From positions 62,001-126,000 of the forward strand of contig JAHCHE010000002.1 of the NCBI GenBank assembly GCA_026129905.1: a stretch of DNA of 64,000 bases, given 5' to 3'. The notes under the pieces were generated by a model, which ran no database searches, was not told where the DNA came from, and saw only the letters and a program-made list of their open reading frames with translations. Below are positions 36,946-49,746 of this stretch, piece after piece. Origin of the DNA: Bryobacteraceae bacterium (lineage in GTDB: Bacteria; Acidobacteriota; Terriglobia; Bryobacterales; Bryobacteraceae). Both the position numbers and the translations under genes were made by a program. Numbering within the stretch: the first letter of the stretch is position 1; each line of letters begins with the position of its first letter.

Positions 36946-38202
36946 ATGTGGATGCTGCTGGGGCTGGGATTCGGCTTGTGCGCGGCGGCCTGGGCCGAAG
37001 ACTGGCCGCAGTTTCGCGGACCCACAGGTCAGGGCAACTCCGCGGAAACGGGCTTGCCGCTCGCCTGGAGCGAGTCGAAGAACATCGTCTGGAAGACGCC
37101 AGTCCCGGGACGCGGCTGGTCGTCGCCGGCGATCCAGGGCGACCGCATCTGGCTTACCTCAGCCGCCGATCCCGAAGGCCTGGCGGCCTCCGTGGCGAAC
37201 CTCCTCCTGCGCGGCCGGTCGCTGCGGGCGATCGCGTTAGATCGCGCCACGGGCCGGATCGTTCACAACGTGGAAGTCTTCCGGCTCACCGACGCAGGTT
37301 CGATGCACGCCAAGAACAGCCACGCGTCGCCGACGCCGGTGGTGGAGGGCGACCGCGTCTACGTGCACTTCGGGGCGCACGGAACCGCCGCGCTCACTTC
37401 GTCGGGCGAGATTCTGTGGAAGACGCGGCTTCCATACAACCATCTGCACGGGACCGGCGGCTCTCCGGTTGTCTTCGGCGATCTGCTGATCGTGAGCTGC
37501 GACGGGACGGACGTGCAGTACGTAGCGGCCCTGGACATAGAGACGGGCCGCATCCGCTGGAAATCGAATCGCAGCGGCGCGATGGCTTATTCGACGCCGC
37601 TGGTTATCCGCGCGGAGGGCGTGGACCAGGTAATCAGTCCGGGCGGGCTGCGGGCCGTGTCCTACGACCCGCGAACGGGCAAGGAACTCTGGTGGGTGCG
37701 ATACGGCGAAGGGTTTTCGAACGTGCCGCGGCCGGTATATCGTCACGGGCTGGCGTACATCTGCACGGGCTTCTACCAGCCGGCGCTGATGGCGGTCCGG
37801 CCCGACGGCAAGGGCGAGATCGGCGGCTCGCACGTGGCCTGGACCGAGCGCCGGTCGATGCCGCTGACCCCTTCGCCCGTGGTGGAGGGCGACGAGATAT
37901 ACACCGTGAGCGACAACGGCATCGCCTCCTGCCTGGATGCCCGAACCGGCAAGGCGCACTGGCGGGAGCGGATCGGCGGCAACCACTCGGCCTCGCCGGT
38001 GGCCGCCGACGGCCGGATCTACTTTCTGAACGAGGCCGGCGAGTGCACGGTAATCGCGGCTGGCAAGACGTATGACAAACTCGCGGTCAACACGCTCGAT
38101 GGCCAGACGCTCGCCTCGATCGCCGTCTCCGGCGGGTCGCTGTTCATCCGAAGCGCGACGCATCTCTACCGCATCGCGGACCCGGGAGCGCAGGACAGGT
38201 AG
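36946..38202 (+). CDS. Exported PQQ-binding-like beta-propeller protein (BamB-like)
   Basis: The 418-residue protein has a signal peptide (LGLGFGLCAAAWAE) followed by EDWPQFRGPTGQGNSAETGL, a start common to planctomycete and acidobacterial propeller proteins. PQQ-like blades repeat W-K-T-x-x-x-G/A-x-x-W motifs such as ENIVWKTPVPGRGWSSPAIQ-type blocks, GEILWKTRLPYNH, GRIRWKSNRSGAMAYST and GKAHWRERIGGNHSASPVAA. It is probably secreted or periplasmic and structural; no enzyme activity can be assigned. Confidence 0.82.
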   Translation: MWMLLGLGFGLCAAAWAEDWPQFRGPTGQGNSAETGLPLAWSESKNIVWKTPVPGRGWSSPAIQGDRIWLTSAADPEGLAASVANLLLRGRSLRAIALDRATGRIVHNVEVFRLTDAGSMHAKNSHASPTPVVEGDRVYVHFGAHGTAALTSSGEILWKTRLPYNHLHGTGGSPVVFGDLLIVSCDGTDVQYVAALDIETGRIRWKSNRSGAMAYSTPLVIRAEGVDQVISPGGLRAVSYDPRTGKELWWVRYGEGFSNVPRPVYRHGLAYICTGFYQPALMAVRPDGKGEIGGSHVAWTERRSMPLTPSPVVEGDEIYTVSDNGIASCLDARTGKAHWRERIGGNHSASPVAADGRIYFLNEAGECTVIAAGKTYDKLAVNTLDGQTLASIAVSGGSLFIRSATHLYRIADPGAQDR

Positions 38203-38284
38203 AAGCGCCGGCGGCCGCCGCGAAGCTGCCCGCTAGTCTCCGCTGAGGGATGTCGGCGGCGCCGCGCGCGATAATGGTGGGGAC

Positions 38285-40018
38285 ATGGATTTCGCCGAGC
38301 AACTGAAGGGGGCGGTGGACATCGTCTCCGTTGTTCGGGAGTACGTGCCGTCGCTGCAAAAGCGAGGAACGCGTTACGTGGGCCTCTGCCCGTTCCACAA
38401 CGAGAAGACGCCGTCGTTCGGGGTGCACGCGGCGCACCAGTTCTACAAGTGCTTCGGCTGCGGCGCGGGCGGCGACGTGATCAAGTTCGTGATGGAAATC
38501 GAGCGCCTCACATTTCACGAGGCGTTGAAACTGCTGGCGGAGCGGCACGGTATCCCGATGCCGAGGCAGGAACGGTACTCGGACGCCGAGAGCCGGCTGC
38601 GCGGCGGCCTCTACGAGTTGCACGAGGCAGCGGCCCAGCTCTTCCGGGCGGGGCTTGAATCGACGGCAGGGGCGGGCGCGCGGGAGTACCTGAAGCGACG
38701 CGGGGTATCCGGCGCCGTAGCGGCGGAGTTCGGGCTCGGGTACGCCGAACCGGGCGGCCAGGCGCTGACGGGGCTGCTGGAACGGCGCGGCGCGACAGCG
38801 GAACAGATGGAAGCGTGCGGTCTTGTGATCAGGCGGCGCGAGGGCAGCGGATTTTTCGACCGGTTTCGCGGCCGTCTGATGTTTCCGATCCATAGCGAAT
38901 CGGGGAAAATCATCGCTTTTGCGGGCCGCGCCCTGGCGGCGGGGGACGAACCGAAATATTTGAACTCGCCCGAGACGGAAATCTACAAGAAAACCTTCGT
39001 TCTATACAACCTGCATCGAGCCAAGAAAAGCATACGAAACTCCGATTTTAGTATCCTGGTGGAAGGCTACATGGACGTCATCGGACTCCATGCGGCCGGC
39101 GTCGTCGAGGCGGTGGCCAGTTGCGGCACGGCTTTGACAGCCCAGCAGGTGAGAACCGCGCGGCGGTTCTCGGACAAAATGATCGTGAATTTCGATCCGG
39201 ATGCGGCCGGAGCGAACGCGGCCGAGCGCTCGATCCAGATGCTGTTGGAAGAAGGCATGCGCATCCGGATTGTCGAACTTGAAGACGGACTCGACCCCGA
39301 CGAGTATGTGAAAAAGCGCGGCGCGGACGCCTACCGGGCGCGGCTGAAGAATGCGGCCGGCTACTTCTACTGGCTGGCCGACAGGGCTCGCGGGCGTTTC
39401 GATCTGCGCGCCGCCGAAGGCCGCGTGGAGGCGCTCAAGTTCCTTCTGCCGGCCGTGCAGCGCCTTCCCGACAAGCTGGAACGGGCGGCGCTGGCGGGCG
39501 ACCTGGCAAGCTACATCGGCGTCGAGCCGGGCCTGGTGCTCGAGCAGTTCCGCCGGGCGGCCACCGAGCGGCGCGAACAGCCCGCGGCGCCGCCGGCCCG
39601 GGTTCCTCCGGTCGAGCACATGCTGCTCGCGGCCGTCCTGGAGGACGGCGACGCGCGGCGGCAAGTGCTGCCCAGGCTGCAAACGATCCGGAGCCTGGAA
39701 GGTTTTCGGACGCGCCGCATCTTCGAGGCGATGTTCCACCTGGAAGCGAGCGAGGCGTCCTGGGACTATCAAGCGCTGGAGGCAAGGCTGGAAGGGCCGG
39801 AGCGAGACCTATTGGCTAGCTGCGCTCTTGCCGATCAAATGAATGAGCGAGATGTCTCGCTGGCGCAGGCCGTTGCGTGCTTGAACACGCTGGAGGCCAG
39901 AGAGCGCGAGACCCAGCTCTCGGAATTGCGGGCCCGGGCGCGGGCGGCGGAGCGCGAGGGTAACGAGGAAGAAGCGTTGCGGTTGACCGAAGAACTGAGC
40001 CGCGCGATGGGAAGTTGA
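38285..40018 (+). CDS. dnaG: DNA primase
   Basis: The 577-residue product has the N-terminal zinc finger with Cys35, His38, Cys56 and Cys59 (GLCPFHNEKTPSF...YKCFGCGAGGD). A catalytic core with Toprim motif ILVEGYMDVIGLHAAGV follows near residue 258, together with NFDPDAAGANAAERS and the EDGLDPDEYVKKRG segment. It makes RNA primers for DNA replication. rpoD follows 73 bases later, which matches the dnaG-rpoD part of the macromolecular-synthesis operon, though rpsU is not upstream. The C-terminal helicase-interaction domain appears normal in length. Confidence 0.95.
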   Translation: MDFAEQLKGAVDIVSVVREYVPSLQKRGTRYVGLCPFHNEKTPSFGVHAAHQFYKCFGCGAGGDVIKFVMEIERLTFHEALKLLAERHGIPMPRQERYSDAESRLRGGLYELHEAAAQLFRAGLESTAGAGAREYLKRRGVSGAVAAEFGLGYAEPGGQALTGLLERRGATAEQMEACGLVIRRREGSGFFDRFRGRLMFPIHSESGKIIAFAGRALAAGDEPKYLNSPETEIYKKTFVLYNLHRAKKSIRNSDFSILVEGYMDVIGLHAAGVVEAVASCGTALTAQQVRTARRFSDKMIVNFDPDAAGANAAERSIQMLLEEGMRIRIVELEDGLDPDEYVKKRGADAYRARLKNAAGYFYWLADRARGRFDLRAAEGRVEALKFLLPAVQRLPDKLERAALAGDLASYIGVEPGLVLEQFRRAATERREQPAAPPARVPPVEHMLLAAVLEDGDARRQVLPRLQTIRSLEGFRTRRIFEAMFHLEASEASWDYQALEARLEGPERDLLASCALADQMNERDVSLAQAVACLNTLEARERETQLSELRARARAAEREGNEEEALRLTEELSRAMGS

Positions 40019-40091
40019 GTCGAGCGCGATGCGGAGCCTATTGTAAAATGACAACTATTACCCGCTTCCCTCGAACTCTGGGACATTTGCC

Positions 40092-41771
<1,680 letters not shown>

Positions 41772-41785
41772 GGAGAGCGGTCTGT

Positions 41786-41834
41786 AAACAGCTTTCTGCG
41801 ATCAGCCCAGGGATGCCTTTGCCGCCGTCCCTGG
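41786..41834. repeat. Heptameric repeat and 7-bp hairpin between rpoD and rplQ
   Basis: Three 7-base units on the plus strand (AAACAGC, TTTCTGC, GATCAGC at 41786-41806) show the period-7 pattern also found at 45196-45209 and 50395-50433. Directly after, CCAGGGA at 41807-41813 pairs with TCCCTGG at 41828-41834. The hairpin could weakly terminate either convergent gene, but no T-run follows. Confidence 0.45.
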
Positions 41835-41872
41835 AGAGCCGATCGCCAAACGCTCACAGCTACTGTCGAACT

Positions 41873-42328
41873 CTACTGTTGTTTCTCGTCTTCGCTTTCC
41901 CCGCGGCCTTCCTTCAAGGCCTGGAGCCGTTCTTCCTTGCGCTTGGCGCGCTCGGCGGCGCGCTTGACGAGTTCCGAGCCGACCAGTTCCAGCATGGCCT
42001 GTTCCGCGCCGTCGCCCTTCCGCGGGCCCACGCGCACGATGCGCGTATAGCCGCCGGGGCGCTGGCCGAAGCGGGTTCCAAGCTGGTCGAACAGCTTCTT
42101 GACCGCCGCGGGCGTGTTCAGGAACGCCGCCGCCTGGCGGCGCGTATGCAGCGTATCCCGTTTGGCGAGCGTGATCATGTGATCCACCAGCGGACGGGCC
42201 GCTTTGGCCTTCGGCACGGTGGTGATTACCCGCTCGTACTCGATGACGTTCGTCACCAAACCCCGGAGCAGGGCTCGCCGGGCCGACGGGTCCCGCTTCA
42301 GTTTAAATCCGGCTCGGCGGTGTCTCAC
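41873..42328 (-). CDS. rplQ: Ribosomal protein bL17
   Basis: The 151-residue protein begins [20 protein letters not shown] and shows the L17 core ([40 protein letters not shown]). It is longer than the usual 120 residues by a charged tail ([20 protein letters not shown], then acidic). Its ATG overlaps the rpoA stop (ATGA), the normal rpoA-rplQ coupling. It ends the ribosomal block. Confidence 0.94.
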   Translation of the reverse strand: MRHRRAGFKLKRDPSARRALLRGLVTNVIEYERVITTVPKAKAARPLVDHMITLAKRDTLHTRRQAAAFLNTPAAVKKLFDQLGTRFGQRPGGYTRIVRVGPRKGDGAEQAMLELVGSELVKRAAERAKRKEERLQALKEGRGESEDEKQQ

Positions 42329-43455
42329 AGGGAGTCTCCTTCTTCGGCTTCTTCGGCGGTCTCGTCGCGCAGGTCGGCCTCGTCGTCGAGGGTTTCATCC
42401 TCGTCGTCGTCGGGCCGCGAACGCATCTCGCGGCTCGGCAATTCCACCGCGCCATCGAGCATCGCCGGAGCGCCGGAAGGCAGCAGCAGCCGCCCCTGCG
42501 AATCGAAGCGCATCCCGAACTGAAGACCCAGACCGCCGAGGATCTCTTTGATTTCGTTCAGCGACTTGCGGCCGAAATTCTTGGTGCGCAGCATTTCGGC
42601 TTCGCTCTTTTGCACCAGGTCGCCGATGCTCTGAATATTGGCGTTCTTCAGGCAATTGTAGGAGCGGACGCTCAACTCCAACTCCTCGACCGAGCGGTTA
42701 AGGATGTCGTGCATCCGGGAAGCGGCGGCGTCGGGCCTCTCCTCTTCTCCGGGCTCCAGCGTCTCCTCGAAGTTAATGAAGATCGCCGTGTGGTCCTTGA
42801 GGAGCTTGGCGGCCTGGCCGATCGCGTCCTGCGGCGAGATCGCGCCGTTGGTCCATACCTCGAGGGTGAGCTTGTCGTAGTCGGTCATCTGGCCCAGGCG
42901 CGCGTTCTCGACAGCGAAGTTGGCCTTGCGAACGGGCGAGTGAACCGAGTCGATGGGAATATAGCCGAGCGGCAGGTCCTCATCGTGATTGCGGTCGGCG
43001 CCTACGTAGCCCCGGCCCTTCTTCAAGCGCATTTCGATGATCAGCTTCCCGCCTTCTCCGATCGTGGCGATGTGCATGTTGCGGTCGAGCACTTCGACGT
43101 CGGAATCGGTGAGTATCTGGCCGCTCATCACCTCGCCGGGCTCTTCCACTTGAATGCGCGCCGAGCGGATGCCCTCGCCGATCATCTTGAAAGGAACCTG
43201 CTTGAGGTTGAGGATGATGTCGGTGGCGTCCTCGGTGACACCCGGAATCGGGCTGAACTCGTGATCAACGCCCTCGATGCGGACGGCCGTGATCGCGGCG
43301 CCCTCGATGGAACTGAGCAGCACTCTCCGCAGGCTCACCCCGATGGTGGTGCCGAAGCCGCGCTCAAACGGCTGGGCGTGGAACATGCCGTACCGATCGT
43401 TCAGAGATTCGGTGTTTGCGACGAGTCTTTTCGGCTTTTGAAAGCCTTTGAACAT
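42325..43455 (-). CDS. rpoA: RNA polymerase alpha subunit
   Basis: The 376-residue protein has the alpha N-terminal domain ([20 protein letters not shown], with [20 protein letters not shown]) and the C-terminal domain ([40 protein letters not shown]) that contacts UP elements and activators. A long acidic tail ([20 protein letters not shown]) makes it about 45 residues longer than the E. coli protein. It lies 12 bases after rpsD. Confidence 0.96.
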   Translation of the reverse strand: MFKGFQKPKRLVANTESLNDRYGMFHAQPFERGFGTTIGVSLRRVLLSSIEGAAITAVRIEGVDHEFSPIPGVTEDATDIILNLKQVPFKMIGEGIRSARIQVEEPGEVMSGQILTDSDVEVLDRNMHIATIGEGGKLIIEMRLKKGRGYVGADRNHDEDLPLGYIPIDSVHSPVRKANFAVENARLGQMTDYDKLTLEVWTNGAISPQDAIGQAAKLLKDHTAIFINFEETLEPGEEERPDAAASRMHDILNRSVEELELSVRSYNCLKNANIQSIGDLVQKSEAEMLRTKNFGRKSLNEIKEILGGLGLQFGMRFDSQGRLLLPSGAPAMLDGAVELPSREMRSRPDDDEDETLDDEADLRDETAEEAEEGDSL

Positions 43456-43467
43456 TAGAATCTCCTT

Positions 43468-44100
43468 CTACTTCGAGTACAACTCGACAATGAGCTGTTC
43501 GTTCAACTGGATCTGGACCAGTTCATCGCGCTTGGGCCCCCCGATGACGCGGCCCTTCAACGCTTCCCGATCCACTTCCAGCCAACTCGGCGCCGGCTGA
43601 TGCGCGGTGGCGTCGCGCGCCGCCAGGATCATGGGGTTTTTGCGGCTCTTTTCCCTCACTTCGACGACGTCGCCCTGCTGGACTTGAAACGAGGGGATAT
43701 TCACCTTGCGGTCGTTCACCTGGATGTGCCCGTGGCGCACCAGTTGGCGCGCCTGCGCGCGGCTGGTGCCGAGACCCATCCGGTAGATGACATTGTCGAG
43801 CCGGCGTTCCAGCGAGTAAAGCAGGTTCTCGCCGGTAATACCCTTGGCGCGGGCAGCTTTCTCGAAGTAGGTGTGGAACTGCCGCTCCAAAATGCCGTAG
43901 ACGCGCTTGGCTTTCTGCTTCTCGCGAAGTTGGAGGCCGTAGCCGAGAATCTTCGGCCGGCGATCCTTGCCATGCTGACCCGGGGGGATATTGCGCTTCT
44001 CGATGGCGCACTTTTCGCTGTGGCAGCGCTCCCCTTTCAGAAAAAGCTTCATGCCCTCGCGCCGGCAAAGCCGGCAAACCGGGCCGATATATCGTGCCAT
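43468..44100 (-). CDS. rpsD: Ribosomal protein uS4
   Basis: The 210-residue protein starts [20 protein letters not shown] with a CxxC zinc-type N-terminus (also GERCHSEKC), and has the S4 RNA-binding domain [39 protein letters not shown]. In the alpha operon S4 is often a translational repressor. A 106-base leader between rpsK and rpsD, with a GGCGG-TTCG-CCGCC hairpin, could host such control, but this is inference. Confidence 0.95.
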   Translation of the reverse strand: MARYIGPVCRLCRREGMKLFLKGERCHSEKCAIEKRNIPPGQHGKDRRPKILGYGLQLREKQKAKRVYGILERQFHTYFEKAARAKGITGENLLYSLERRLDNVIYRMGLGTSRAQARQLVRHGHIQVNDRKVNIPSFQVQQGDVVEVREKSRKNPMILAARDATAHQPAPSWLEVDREALKGRVIGGPKRDELVQIQLNEQLIVELYSK

Positions 44101-44206
44101 GTACCTCCTCTAGTATCGAGCCAGGTGCAGTTTACGGCGCCGGGCGGCGAACCGCCTCGGGAGCCTTCGTCCTGCTTACCATTGCCGCTGCCTCTCGGGC
44201 CGCGGC

Positions 44207-44614
44207 CTAGACGCGCCGGCGCTTGGGCGGCCGGCACCCGTTATGGGGGATCGGCGTGACGTCCTTGATCCCTCGTACTTCAATGCCCACAGTCGACAGG
44301 GCTCGTACCGCGGATTCGCGGCCGGAGCCCGGTCCGCTGACCCGGACTTCCACTGCGCGCACGCCGCTGTCCTTGGCGCGCTTGGCGGCCGTGAGTGAAG
44401 CCTGCTGCGCGGCGAAGGGCGTGCCCTTTCGCGACCCGCGAAACCCGAGCGAACCCGAACTCGACCATGCCACCACATTGCCGTTCGGATCGGTGAACGT
44501 GATGATGGTGTTGTTAAACGTGGCCTGAATGTGAACCACGCCTTCCGGGATATTCTTCTTCTCTTTCTTCTTAAAGGTCTTCTTCTTGCCTGTTTTCGCT
44601 GCTGCTTTCGCCAT
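44207..44614 (-). CDS. rpsK: Ribosomal protein uS11
   Basis: The 135-residue protein has a lysine-rich start ([20 protein letters not shown]), then [20 protein letters not shown], the [20 protein letters not shown] block and a [16 protein letters not shown] end typical of S11. It lies 16 bases downstream of rpsM. The N-terminus is a little longer and more basic than in E. coli. Confidence 0.95.
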   Translation of the reverse strand: MAKAAAKTGKKKTFKKKEKKNIPEGVVHIQATFNNTIITFTDPNGNVVAWSSSGSLGFRGSRKGTPFAAQQASLTAAKRAKDSGVRAVEVRVSGPGSGRESAVRALSTVGIEVRGIKDVTPIPHNGCRPPKRRRV

Positions 44615-44630
44615 GGTTCAGGATCCCGGA

Positions 44631-45017
44631 TTACTTCTTCGCCGATGCCTTCTTCTTGTTGGCTACCGTGCCGCGCCGCGGACCCTTGCGGGTGCGGGCG
44701 TTGGTGTGGGTGCGCTGGCCGCGGACCGGCAGGCCGCGCCGGTGGCGGAACCCGCGGTAGCTTCCCATCTCGATCAGGCGCTTGATATTCATCGAGATTT
44801 CTTTGCGCAGGTCGCCTTCGACCGAACCCTCTTCCTCGATGATCTGCCGGATGCGGCTGATTTCGTCTTCCGAGAGTTCGCCGACCTTGCGGTTGAAATC
44901 CACGCCCGCCCGGTGCAGAATCGACTGGGCCCGGGTGCGGCCGATACCGTAGATGTAGGTAAGTCCGACCTCCGCCCGCTTCCGGTTGGGCAGGTCGACA
45001 CCGATGATTCGCGCCAT
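44631..45017 (-). CDS. rpsM: Ribosomal protein uS13
   Basis: The 128-residue protein begins [20 protein letters not shown] with [20 protein letters not shown], and ends with [20 protein letters not shown] followed by a lysine/alanine tail, all typical of S13, which sits at the 30S head and contacts the 50S and P-site tRNA. It follows rpmJ after 12 bases. Confidence 0.95.
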   Translation of the reverse strand: MARIIGVDLPNRKRAEVGLTYIYGIGRTRAQSILHRAGVDFNRKVGELSEDEISRIRQIIEEEGSVEGDLRKEISMNIKRLIEMGSYRGFRHRRGLPVRGQRTHTNARTRKGPRRGTVANKKKASAKK

Positions 45018-45029
45018 AATATCCTCCCT

Positions 45030-45143
45030 CTAGCCCTGACGCTGCTTATGCTTGGGGTTGCTGCAAATCACCCGCACCACGCCCTGGCGGTGAATGATTT
45101 TGCACTTGTCACACATCTTTTTCACGGACGCTCGAACTTTCAT
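45030..45143 (-). CDS. rpmJ: Ribosomal protein bL36 (zinc-binding form)
   Basis: This 37-residue protein is encoded at 45143-45030: [20 protein letters not shown] followed by [17 protein letters not shown]. The residues Cys11, Cys14, Cys27 and His32 form the zinc ribbon of the C+ form. It sits between infA and rpsM, the usual bacterial position. The stop is TAG at 45030-45032. Confidence 0.93.
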   Translation of the reverse strand: MKVRASVKKMCDKCKIIHRQGVVRVICSNPKHKQRQG

Positions 45144-45157
45144 ATCTCTTTCGCTTC

Positions 45158-45188
45158 GCCGATGGGCCGTAAGCGGTTCGCCATCGGC
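45158..45188 (-). promoter_or_regulatory. 8-bp hairpin in the infA-rpmJ spacer
   Basis: GCCGATGG at 45158-45165 pairs with CCATCGGC at 45181-45188 around a 15-base loop, upstream of rpmJ on the minus strand. It may affect transcript stability or translation. No T-run follows, so it is not a good terminator. Confidence 0.35.
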
Positions 45189-45195
45189 GGTCCGC

Positions 45196-45209
45196 CGTCA
45201 GCTATCAGC
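45196..45209 (-). repeat. Two heptamer units at the infA stop
   Basis: CGTCAGC and TATCAGC follow each other with period 7 on the plus strand and cover the end of infA. They match the heptamer family found in the rpoD-rplQ and rpsN-rplE spacers. Confidence 0.4.
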
Positions 45210-45407
45210 TTCCTTGCCAACGATCCGGCCACGGGTCGGATCGTGCGGCGATAATTCCACGCGCACCCTGTCGCCGGGACGAACCCGGACGAAATTCACC
45301 TGGCCGGCGCCCGCCGCGTGCGCCAGCACCTGGCGCCGATCCTCGAGTTGCAGGCGGTAGATCGCCTGCGGCATCAATTCGATCACCGTGGCCGTAACCG
45401 CCTTCAT
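45198..45407 (-). CDS. infA: Translation initiation factor IF-1
   Basis: The 69-residue protein is an S1-fold IF-1: ATVIELMPQAIYRLQLEDRR, QVLAHAAGAGQVNFVRVRPG, DRVRVELSPHDPTRGRIVGK. It lacks the usual MAKEDxIE start, because the ATG at 45407 begins MKAVTATVIELMP; the N-terminus is therefore about five residues shorter than in E. coli, with an ordinary tail. The ATG overlaps the map stop (ATGA). Confidence 0.88.
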   Translation of the reverse strand: MKAVTATVIELMPQAIYRLQLEDRRQVLAHAAGAGQVNFVRVRPGDRVRVELSPHDPTRGRIVGKEADS

Positions 45408-46174
45408 GGACGCGTCAGAACCCATGGTCCATTCGAGGTGACCGCGACGCAATGCTCGAAATGGGCGGAGAAGGAACCATCCTTCGTCACGCCGGTCCAC
45501 CGGTTCTTCGACATCTTGCTTTCGGGACCGCCCGAGTTGACCATCGGCTCGATGGCCAGCACGATCCCTTCCTTCAACCGCGGATTCTCGTTTCGAGGAT
45601 CCACGTAGTTGGGGACCTGCGGCTCCTCGTGCATCTGGGTGCCGATTCCGTGCCCCACAAACTCGCGAACCACGCTGAAGCCGTTCCCTTCCACGTGCTG
45701 CTGAATCGTGCCGCAAACGTCGAACAGGCGGTTGCCGGGGCGCACCTTTTCGATCGCCAGTTCCAGCGCTTCCCGGGTAACCTGCAGCAACCGCTCAACA
45801 CGCCCGTTGACATGGCCCACCGGGACGGTGATCGCCGAATCGCCGTAGTAGCCGTTCAACTGGACGCCCGTGTCGATCGAAACAACGTCGCCGGACTTGA
45901 GCGTCCGCCGCGCGGACGGCATGCCGTGAACGATCTCGTCGTTCACCGAGGTGCACAGCACGTACGGATACGTGGCGCCCACCGCCCGCACATAGTAACC
46001 CTTGAAGGCCGGCCGGGCGCCCGCATCGCTCATGATCCTCTCGGCGGTCTTCTCCAGATCCATCGTCGTGACGCCCTCCTGAACCATTTCCTTCAAGACC
46101 TGGAGGATTTGATGAACGAGCAGGCCGCTGGCCCGCATCTTCTCCAACTCGGCCGGACTTTTGCGAATGATCAT
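45404..46174 (-). CDS. map: Methionine aminopeptidase
   Basis: The 256-residue protein has the type I MetAP core: LCTSVNDEIVHGMPSARRTL, GDVVSIDTGVQLNGYYGDSA (two Asp ligands), REFVGHGIGTQMHEEPQVPN (His ligand) and VLAIEPMVNSGG (Glu ligand). It removes the initiator methionine. It sits between secY and infA, with the stop overlapping the infA start. The usual adk gene between secY and map is absent. Confidence 0.95.
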   Translation of the reverse strand: MIIRKSPAELEKMRASGLLVHQILQVLKEMVQEGVTTMDLEKTAERIMSDAGARPAFKGYYVRAVGATYPYVLCTSVNDEIVHGMPSARRTLKSGDVVSIDTGVQLNGYYGDSAITVPVGHVNGRVERLLQVTREALELAIEKVRPGNRLFDVCGTIQQHVEGNGFSVVREFVGHGIGTQMHEEPQVPNYVDPRNENPRLKEGIVLAIEPMVNSGGPESKMSKNRWTGVTKDGSFSAHFEHCVAVTSNGPWVLTRP

Positions 46175-46223
46175 CCCAACATCGACGGGTGGCGGAGAGG
46201 GCTTCCTAATAATTGTAATCCAA

Positions 46224-47620
<1,397 letters not shown>

Positions 47621-47624
<4 letters not shown>

Positions 47625-48094
47625 TGCTCGTTCCCGTGAGTGGCTGGCGGGCTTTCCGGCGCGCGTTCGGCGACGCCGCCGGCGGCCTTGATCTTCTCTT
47701 CCGCGGAGCTGGAGAACAGGTGCGCGCGGACGGTGATTTTCCGCGTCAACTCGCCGGAACCCAGCACCTTGAGTCCCGCCTTCAGGTCCTTGATGACGCC
47801 GAGTTCCTTGAGGCGCGCGGCGTCGAAAACATCGCCTTCCAGTCCCTCCAGCCGGCCGACGTTAACGATCGCGTATTCCTTGCGCCACTTGTTGGTGAAT
47901 CCGCGCTTGGGCAGGCGCCGGTGCAGGGGCATCTGGCCGCCCTCGAACCCGCGCATCAGACTGAAACCGGAACCGGCCCGCTGCCCCTTGTGGCCGCGGC
48001 CGGAGGTTTTGCCGCGCCCGGAGCCCATGCCGCGGCCGACGCGCCGCCTTGGACGCTTCTGCCCGGGAGGCGGCGAAATGTCGCTGAGGTTCAT
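47621..48094 (-). CDS. rplO: Ribosomal protein uL15
   Basis: The 157-residue protein has the Gly/Arg-rich start typical of L15 (RRVGRGMGSGRGKTSGRGHK, GQRAGSGFSLMRGFEGGQMP) and the C-terminal KAGLKVLGSGELTRKITVRA. A short Ala/Pro/Glu tail extends it slightly. The ATG overlaps the rpmD stop, and the stop overlaps secY. Confidence 0.95.
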
Positions 48095-48288
48095 TGGTTG
48101 CCTTCCTGGTTCACGACGGCCAGCAGGTGAGGGATCTTCGCGGCCATGCCGCGGAACCCCGGCGTGTCGGGACGTTCCACCACCTGGTTGATCTTCCTCA
48201 GCCCGAGGGCGCGTACGATGTCTTTGTGCTTCTGGGGAGAGCCGATGGGGCTCCGCACCAGCTTGATCCTGATTTTGCCTTCCGCCAT
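48091..48288 (-). CDS. rpmD: Ribosomal protein uL30
   Basis: The 65-residue protein reads [20 protein letters not shown] and [20 protein letters not shown], the complete L30 pattern. It follows rpsE after 13 bases and overlaps rplO. L30 is lost in some bacteria but is present here. Confidence 0.94.
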   Translation of the reverse strand: MAEGKIRIKLVRSPIGSPQKHKDIVRALGLRKINQVVERPDTPGFRGMAAKIPHLLAVVNQEGNQ

Positions 48289-48301
48289 TCGCGTTACCTG
48301 T

Positions 48302-48820
48302 CTACTGGAGATTCTCGATGGCGATGCCGCGCCGGTCGGCGATCTCGGCAGCGTCGCGGAGCTGTTCCAGCGCGTTCACGGTGGCCTTCACCACGTTGTG
48401 CGGGTTGTTCGAGCCGATGCACTTGGTGAGGACGTTGGGTATCCCGACGGCCTCGATGACCGCGCGAACCGGACCGCCGGCGATGACGCCCGTGCCTGCC
48501 GGCGCCGGCTTCAGCAGGACCAGGCCGCTGCCGTAACGGCCCAGGACCGGATGCTTGATGGTGGTGTGCAGCACGTGCACTTTCCGAAGATTCTTTTTCG
48601 CCGCCTCGATCCCTTTCTTGATGGCGGCGGGGACTTCCTTGGCCTTGCCCGTGGCAAAGCCCACGATGTGCGCGGCCGGATCGCCCACCACCACCAGCGC
48701 CGAAAAGCTCAGGTTCTTGCCGCCCTTGACCACTTTGGTCACGCGGTTGATCGATACCACCTGTTCTTTCAGGTTGAGAGACGAGGGATCGATCCGCTCG
48801 AACATGGAAGGGTGCGTCAT
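48302..48820 (-). CDS. rpsE: Ribosomal protein uS5
   Basis: The 172-residue protein shows the S5 RNA-binding part ([40 protein letters not shown]) and the C-terminal half ([40 protein letters not shown]). It lies in the 30S body and contributes to accuracy. It is 4 bases after rplR. Confidence 0.96.
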   Translation of the reverse strand: MTHPSMFERIDPSSLNLKEQVVSINRVTKVVKGGKNLSFSALVVVGDPAAHIVGFATGKAKEVPAAIKKGIEAAKKNLRKVHVLHTTIKHPVLGRYGSGLVLLKPAPAGTGVIAGGPVRAVIEAVGIPNVLTKCIGSNNPHNVVKATVNALEQLRDAAEIADRRGIAIENLQ

Positions 48821-48824
48821 TGCG

Positions 48825-49187
48825 CTAGAACTCCAATCCTGCTTCGCGGGCGGCGTCGGCGAGAGCCTTCACCCGACCGTGATACTTGTAGCCGCCGCGA
48901 TCGAACACCACCCGCTTGATGCCTTTCTCGAGCGCGCGATCGGCGACCAGCTTGCCGACCTTGCCCGCGGCCGCAACGGTGGCCCCGCCCTTCGCCGGCG
49001 CGTTCTTCTCGGCCGAGGAGGCGGAAACCAGCGTCCGGCCCGCGTCGTCGTCGATCACCTGTACGTAAATGTGTTTGAGACTGCGAAAAACGCAGAGCCG
49101 CGGACGTTCGGGATGGCCCTGAATTTTGCGCCGGAGCCGTTGATGCACCCGGCCGCGATGCTCGTTTCTCGATGAGCGTTGGATCAT
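48825..49187 (-). CDS. rplR: Ribosomal protein uL18
   Basis: The 120-residue protein has [40 protein letters not shown] and the end [20 protein letters not shown], typical of L18, which binds 5S rRNA with L5. It starts [13 protein letters not shown] and lies 3 bases after rplF. Confidence 0.95.
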   Translation of the reverse strand: MIQRSSRNEHRGRVHQRLRRKIQGHPERPRLCVFRSLKHIYVQVIDDDAGRTLVSASSAEKNAPAKGGATVAAAGKVGKLVADRALEKGIKRVVFDRGGYKYHGRVKALADAAREAGLEF

Positions 49188-49190
49188 GGC

Positions 49191-49727
49191 CTATTTGCCT
49201 CCCGCCCCGGCCTTGCCGACCTTCTTGCGCAGCGCCTCGCCGGTGTAGCGAATGCCTTTGTTCTTATAAGGATCCGGCGGCCGCAGCGCGCGGATGTTCG
49301 CCGCCACCTGGCCCAGCGCCTGGCGGTCGTTGCCGGTCAGGACGATATGGGTCTGCTTTTCGACGGTCATGCTGATCCCTGCCGGCAGTAGCACTTCGAT
49401 GGAATGCGAATACCCGAGGTTGAAGCTGGCGATTCTGCCCTTCACATCGGCCCGGTATCCGATTCCGACGATGTCGAGTTCCCGGGTCCAGCCGGTGGAG
49501 ACGCCCTTCACGGCGTTGGCCGCGAGGGCTCGAGTGAGACCGTGCAGCGCCGCCAGTTTGTCGCTGCCGCGGACTATCTTGAGCTGCCCGTCGTCGTTCT
49601 CAATGGAAATGCCCTCGGGGACCGGCACGCTGAGCTTGCCGCGCGGGCCTTCCACTTCCAGGCGGTCGCCCACCTGGATCTTCACCCCAGCCGGGATCGG
49701 GATTGGCTTGTTTCCAACTCTAGACAT
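49191..49727 (-). CDS. rplF: Ribosomal protein uL6
   Basis: The 178-residue protein begins [20 protein letters not shown], has the duplicated L6 fold and ends with [20 protein letters not shown], the conserved C-terminus near the GTPase-associated centre. It lies 19 bases after rpsH. Confidence 0.96.
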   Translation of the reverse strand: MSRVGNKPIPIPAGVKIQVGDRLEVEGPRGKLSVPVPEGISIENDDGQLKIVRGSDKLAALHGLTRALAANAVKGVSTGWTRELDIVGIGYRADVKGRIASFNLGYSHSIEVLLPAGISMTVEKQTHIVLTGNDRQALGQVAANIRALRPPDPYKNKGIRYTGEALRKKVGKAGAGGK

Positions 49728-49746
49728 GACTTACTCCACGACGCGC

